Source of the DNA: Synanceia verrucosa
Taxonomy: Eukaryota > Chordata > Actinopteri > Perciformes > Synanceiidae
Direction of reading: 5' to 3'
Assembly: GCA_029721515.1 (NCBI GenBank)
Contig: CM056556.1
Location: 24,695,669 to 24,759,668 of the forward strand
DNA: 64,000 nt
The stretch's first letter is position 1. Each line of letters opens with the position of its first letter. This document shows, in pieces, positions 62,696 through 64,000 of this stretch. The notes beneath the pieces are model-generated. The model was given only the letters and a program-made list of their open reading frames with translations. It searched no databases and was not told the origin of the DNA. The translations under genes and the position numbers were made by a program.

Positions 62696-63710
62696 GTAAG
62701 GCAGATTTTCTCCCTTACAAAACCGCACCGGCTCGTCCAAAATGGCTTCTGCTAGCTAGCTAGCAAGCTAAATACGCCAACGTCTAAAGTGTAAGCTTGT
62801 TGAAGCTAACCATAGAATATTAACGTTAGCTTAGAAGCCGGCACATAGCCTTGCTTTCCGATGGCTCGGTTGATTGGCATTCAACTAGAAAATGGCGTCG
62901 TCGACATCGCTACACTAACTAGTATTTGCATTTATTTTAAATAGCATGTAACATGACGACGGCTACATTGACTTGCACGAGATTTAGACCAGGGCGCTTT
63001 CAACATTGGCCTTCAATTATTTTAGTCTCAGTTATGATAAGATGTTTATACAAGCATAACCGACTAGAAACATTAGCTTCTAACCACGCTGCCCTGCCCC
63101 GATTCACTGCATAATGGTGCAAAGGCAGCGTTAGGTTTACAGGCTAGTCCTGTTTTTGGTCTCAGTAACAAACCAACAGTGCCAATCGGACTGTATTCTG
63201 ATGTGACTGCAAACGTTTACCTTCATTTAAGTCTACTCACCCGACCTGACGTCTTTGAAAAATTTAAAACAACGGGGTAATCATCTGAGCAATGGCGTGG
63301 CGTGTGGCTGTAGTGGCCTTATTAACGAATTGGTTCATGTTAGCCGGTTATCTGACGCACCTTTGCCTTGTTGTATCGCAGCAAAGACGAACAGAGTATT
63401 CACTGTCTTGGCATTTGTTGTCATTGTGCCAAACAAGCCCATCAGCGCTCATCTAATACTATTGTTTTGTGGTGCGTAACATGCTGTGTTTGTACTAGTG
63501 CGTGGGTTGCTCTTGATTATAACAAAGGCCCATCGCAAATATCTGGCAACTGTACTGTTTATCAAGCTAAGTTGGCTAGCTGACGTCTTTTCGATGGCTA
63601 ACTTACAGTGCTGTCAGTAATTACGCTGTAGCTAACGATGCAGCAGCTTGTGAATATGCATTGTCCCACCCATTGCAGTTACTAATTGCACTCCCCTTTT
63701 TCTTCTTCAG
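62696..63710 (+). other. Putative first intron of eif4g2
   Basis: About 1,015 bp lie between the GTAAGG donor and the CTTCTTCAG acceptor. The sequence contains GCTAGCTAGCTAGC and several AACGTTAGC-like words, common in fish 5' regions, but no repeat element or RNA gene that I can support. Short open frames here (for example 63255-63479) have no recognisable content and are taken as intronic. Confidence 0.45.
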
Positions 63711-63819
63711 CACCGTTTTCCCCATCCCTTCCTATTATTCTTATTCTTTTGAGTATTCTTCATTGTCAAGCCGCCAAAGTGGAGAGTGTGATTGCAGAAG
63801 GGGGTGCTTCTCGTTTCAG
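63711..63819 (+). other. eif4g2: eif4g2 exon carrying the end of the 5' UTR and the start codon
   Basis: This 109-nt exon is bounded by a strong acceptor (pyrimidine tract CTCCCCTTTTTCTTCTTCAG ending at 63710) and the donor CAG|GTAATA. Bases 63711-63778 are 5' UTR. They are pyrimidine-rich, ATG-free, and have no stop codon in the frame of the GTG start. The absence of upstream ATGs fits a message whose ribosomes must recognise a near-cognate start. The exon boundaries are read from splice consensus, not from transcript data. Confidence 0.82.
63779..63819 (+). CDS. eif4g2: eif4g2 first coding exon (partial, GTG start)
   Basis: This exon encodes the N-terminus of eukaryotic translation initiation factor 4 gamma 2 (DAP5/p97/NAT1), a cytoplasmic eIF4G-like scaffold that binds eIF3 and eIF4A but lacks the eIF4E-binding N-terminus. 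The 41 nt read GTG-GAG-AGT-GTG-ATT-GCA-GAA-GGG-GGT-GCT-TCT-CGT-TTC-AG, that is (M)ESVIAEGGASRF plus a split serine codon. The vertebrate protein begins the same way, with Ala instead of Val at position 4. The start is GTG in the context GCCGCCAAAGTGG. There is no ATG anywhere in this exon, and EIF4G2 is known to initiate only at GUG. A consensus donor CAG|GTAATA follows at 63819/63820. The next exon, expected to begin a Ser/Gly-rich stretch, is not seen in the last 180 bp. Teleosts often keep two copies (a and b); I cannot say which this is. The call rests on a short but very distinctive match. Confidence 0.9.
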
Positions 63820-64000
63820 GTAATAATCACAATGCTCAAACACAAAATAACAACAAGGAAATACTTTTTCTGTCTTATTGGGTAGCCCTCTGCTCCTTCC
63901 GGCCCCGAGTACAAAGCAGGATGTGGGGTAGCTCAAAATGGCAGTCAGACAGCTCCCTGTGTGAAAAGAGACCTTTTGAAAAAGTAGACTTAGTCCTGGG
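63820..64000 (+). other. Start of the second eif4g2 intron (runs off the window)
   Basis: The sequence after CAG|GTAATA shows no further exon before the window ends. The next coding exon must lie to the right. Confidence 0.6.

Noticed and set aside
62558..62755. 65-codon frame with a hydrophobic start near the eif4g2 promoter
   Set aside because: It opens at GTG within a GT run and crosses the predicted splice donor at 62695/62696. There is no evidence of translation.
63661..63885. 74-codon frame covering the eif4g2 exon
   Set aside because: It is in a different frame from the (M)ESVIAEGG coding frame and crosses both splice sites.
1..64000. CRISPR arrays, operons, bacterial insertion sequences or phage modules
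   Set aside because: None seen. Composition, splice signals and transposable elements are those of a vertebrate genome.

Overview
This window looks like euchromatic DNA from a bony fish, probably a percomorph teleost. The evidence is the mix of interspersed elements (a Tc1-type transposon, the 3' part of an L2/Maui-like LINE, TTAA-flanked piggyBac-like miniature elements, a tRNA-headed SINE-like repeat, short TIR elements that end in a TTAAAGGTGCAGTGTGTAG-like sequence), many long GT microsatellites, and one vertebrate gene at the right edge. There are no operons, no bacterial signals and no CRISPR arrays.

Layout. Bases 1 to about 62,300 form a gene-poor stretch in which I cannot support any intact protein-coding gene. 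It holds: GT arrays near 6.9, 15.8, 23.8, 36.8 and 39.4 kb; three related TTAA-flanked miniature elements at 8.3-8.7, 22.5-22.9 and 41.1-41.6 kb; a SINE-like repeat at 13.35-13.67 kb; a 680-bp TIR element at 28.85-29.53 kb; a 50-bp minisatellite at 47.06-47.25 kb that abuts a complete but dead Tc1-type element at 47.25-48.79 kb; a 5'-truncated L2-like LINE at 55.59-56.93 kb; and several MITE remnants. The strongest unexplained signal is a roughly 290-bp sequence present twice in opposite orientation (11.74-12.02 and 34.08-34.38 kb), whose central 121 bp are identical in the two copies although the flanks have diverged to about 87% by my count.

Bases about 62,300 to 64,000 hold the promoter, 5' leader and first coding exon of eif4g2 (DAP5/p97/NAT1), transcribed to the right. 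The coding exon begins with GTG, not ATG, in the GCCGCCAAAGTGG context, matching the known exclusive GUG initiation of vertebrate EIF4G2. The rest of the gene lies beyond the window.

The most useful results are the eif4g2 GUG-start exon, the inverted duplicate with its identical core, and a perfect 22-bp-stem hairpin at 32.18-32.24 kb. I did not find a new multi-gene system. Most open reading frames here are chance, repeat-derived or microsatellite-derived.
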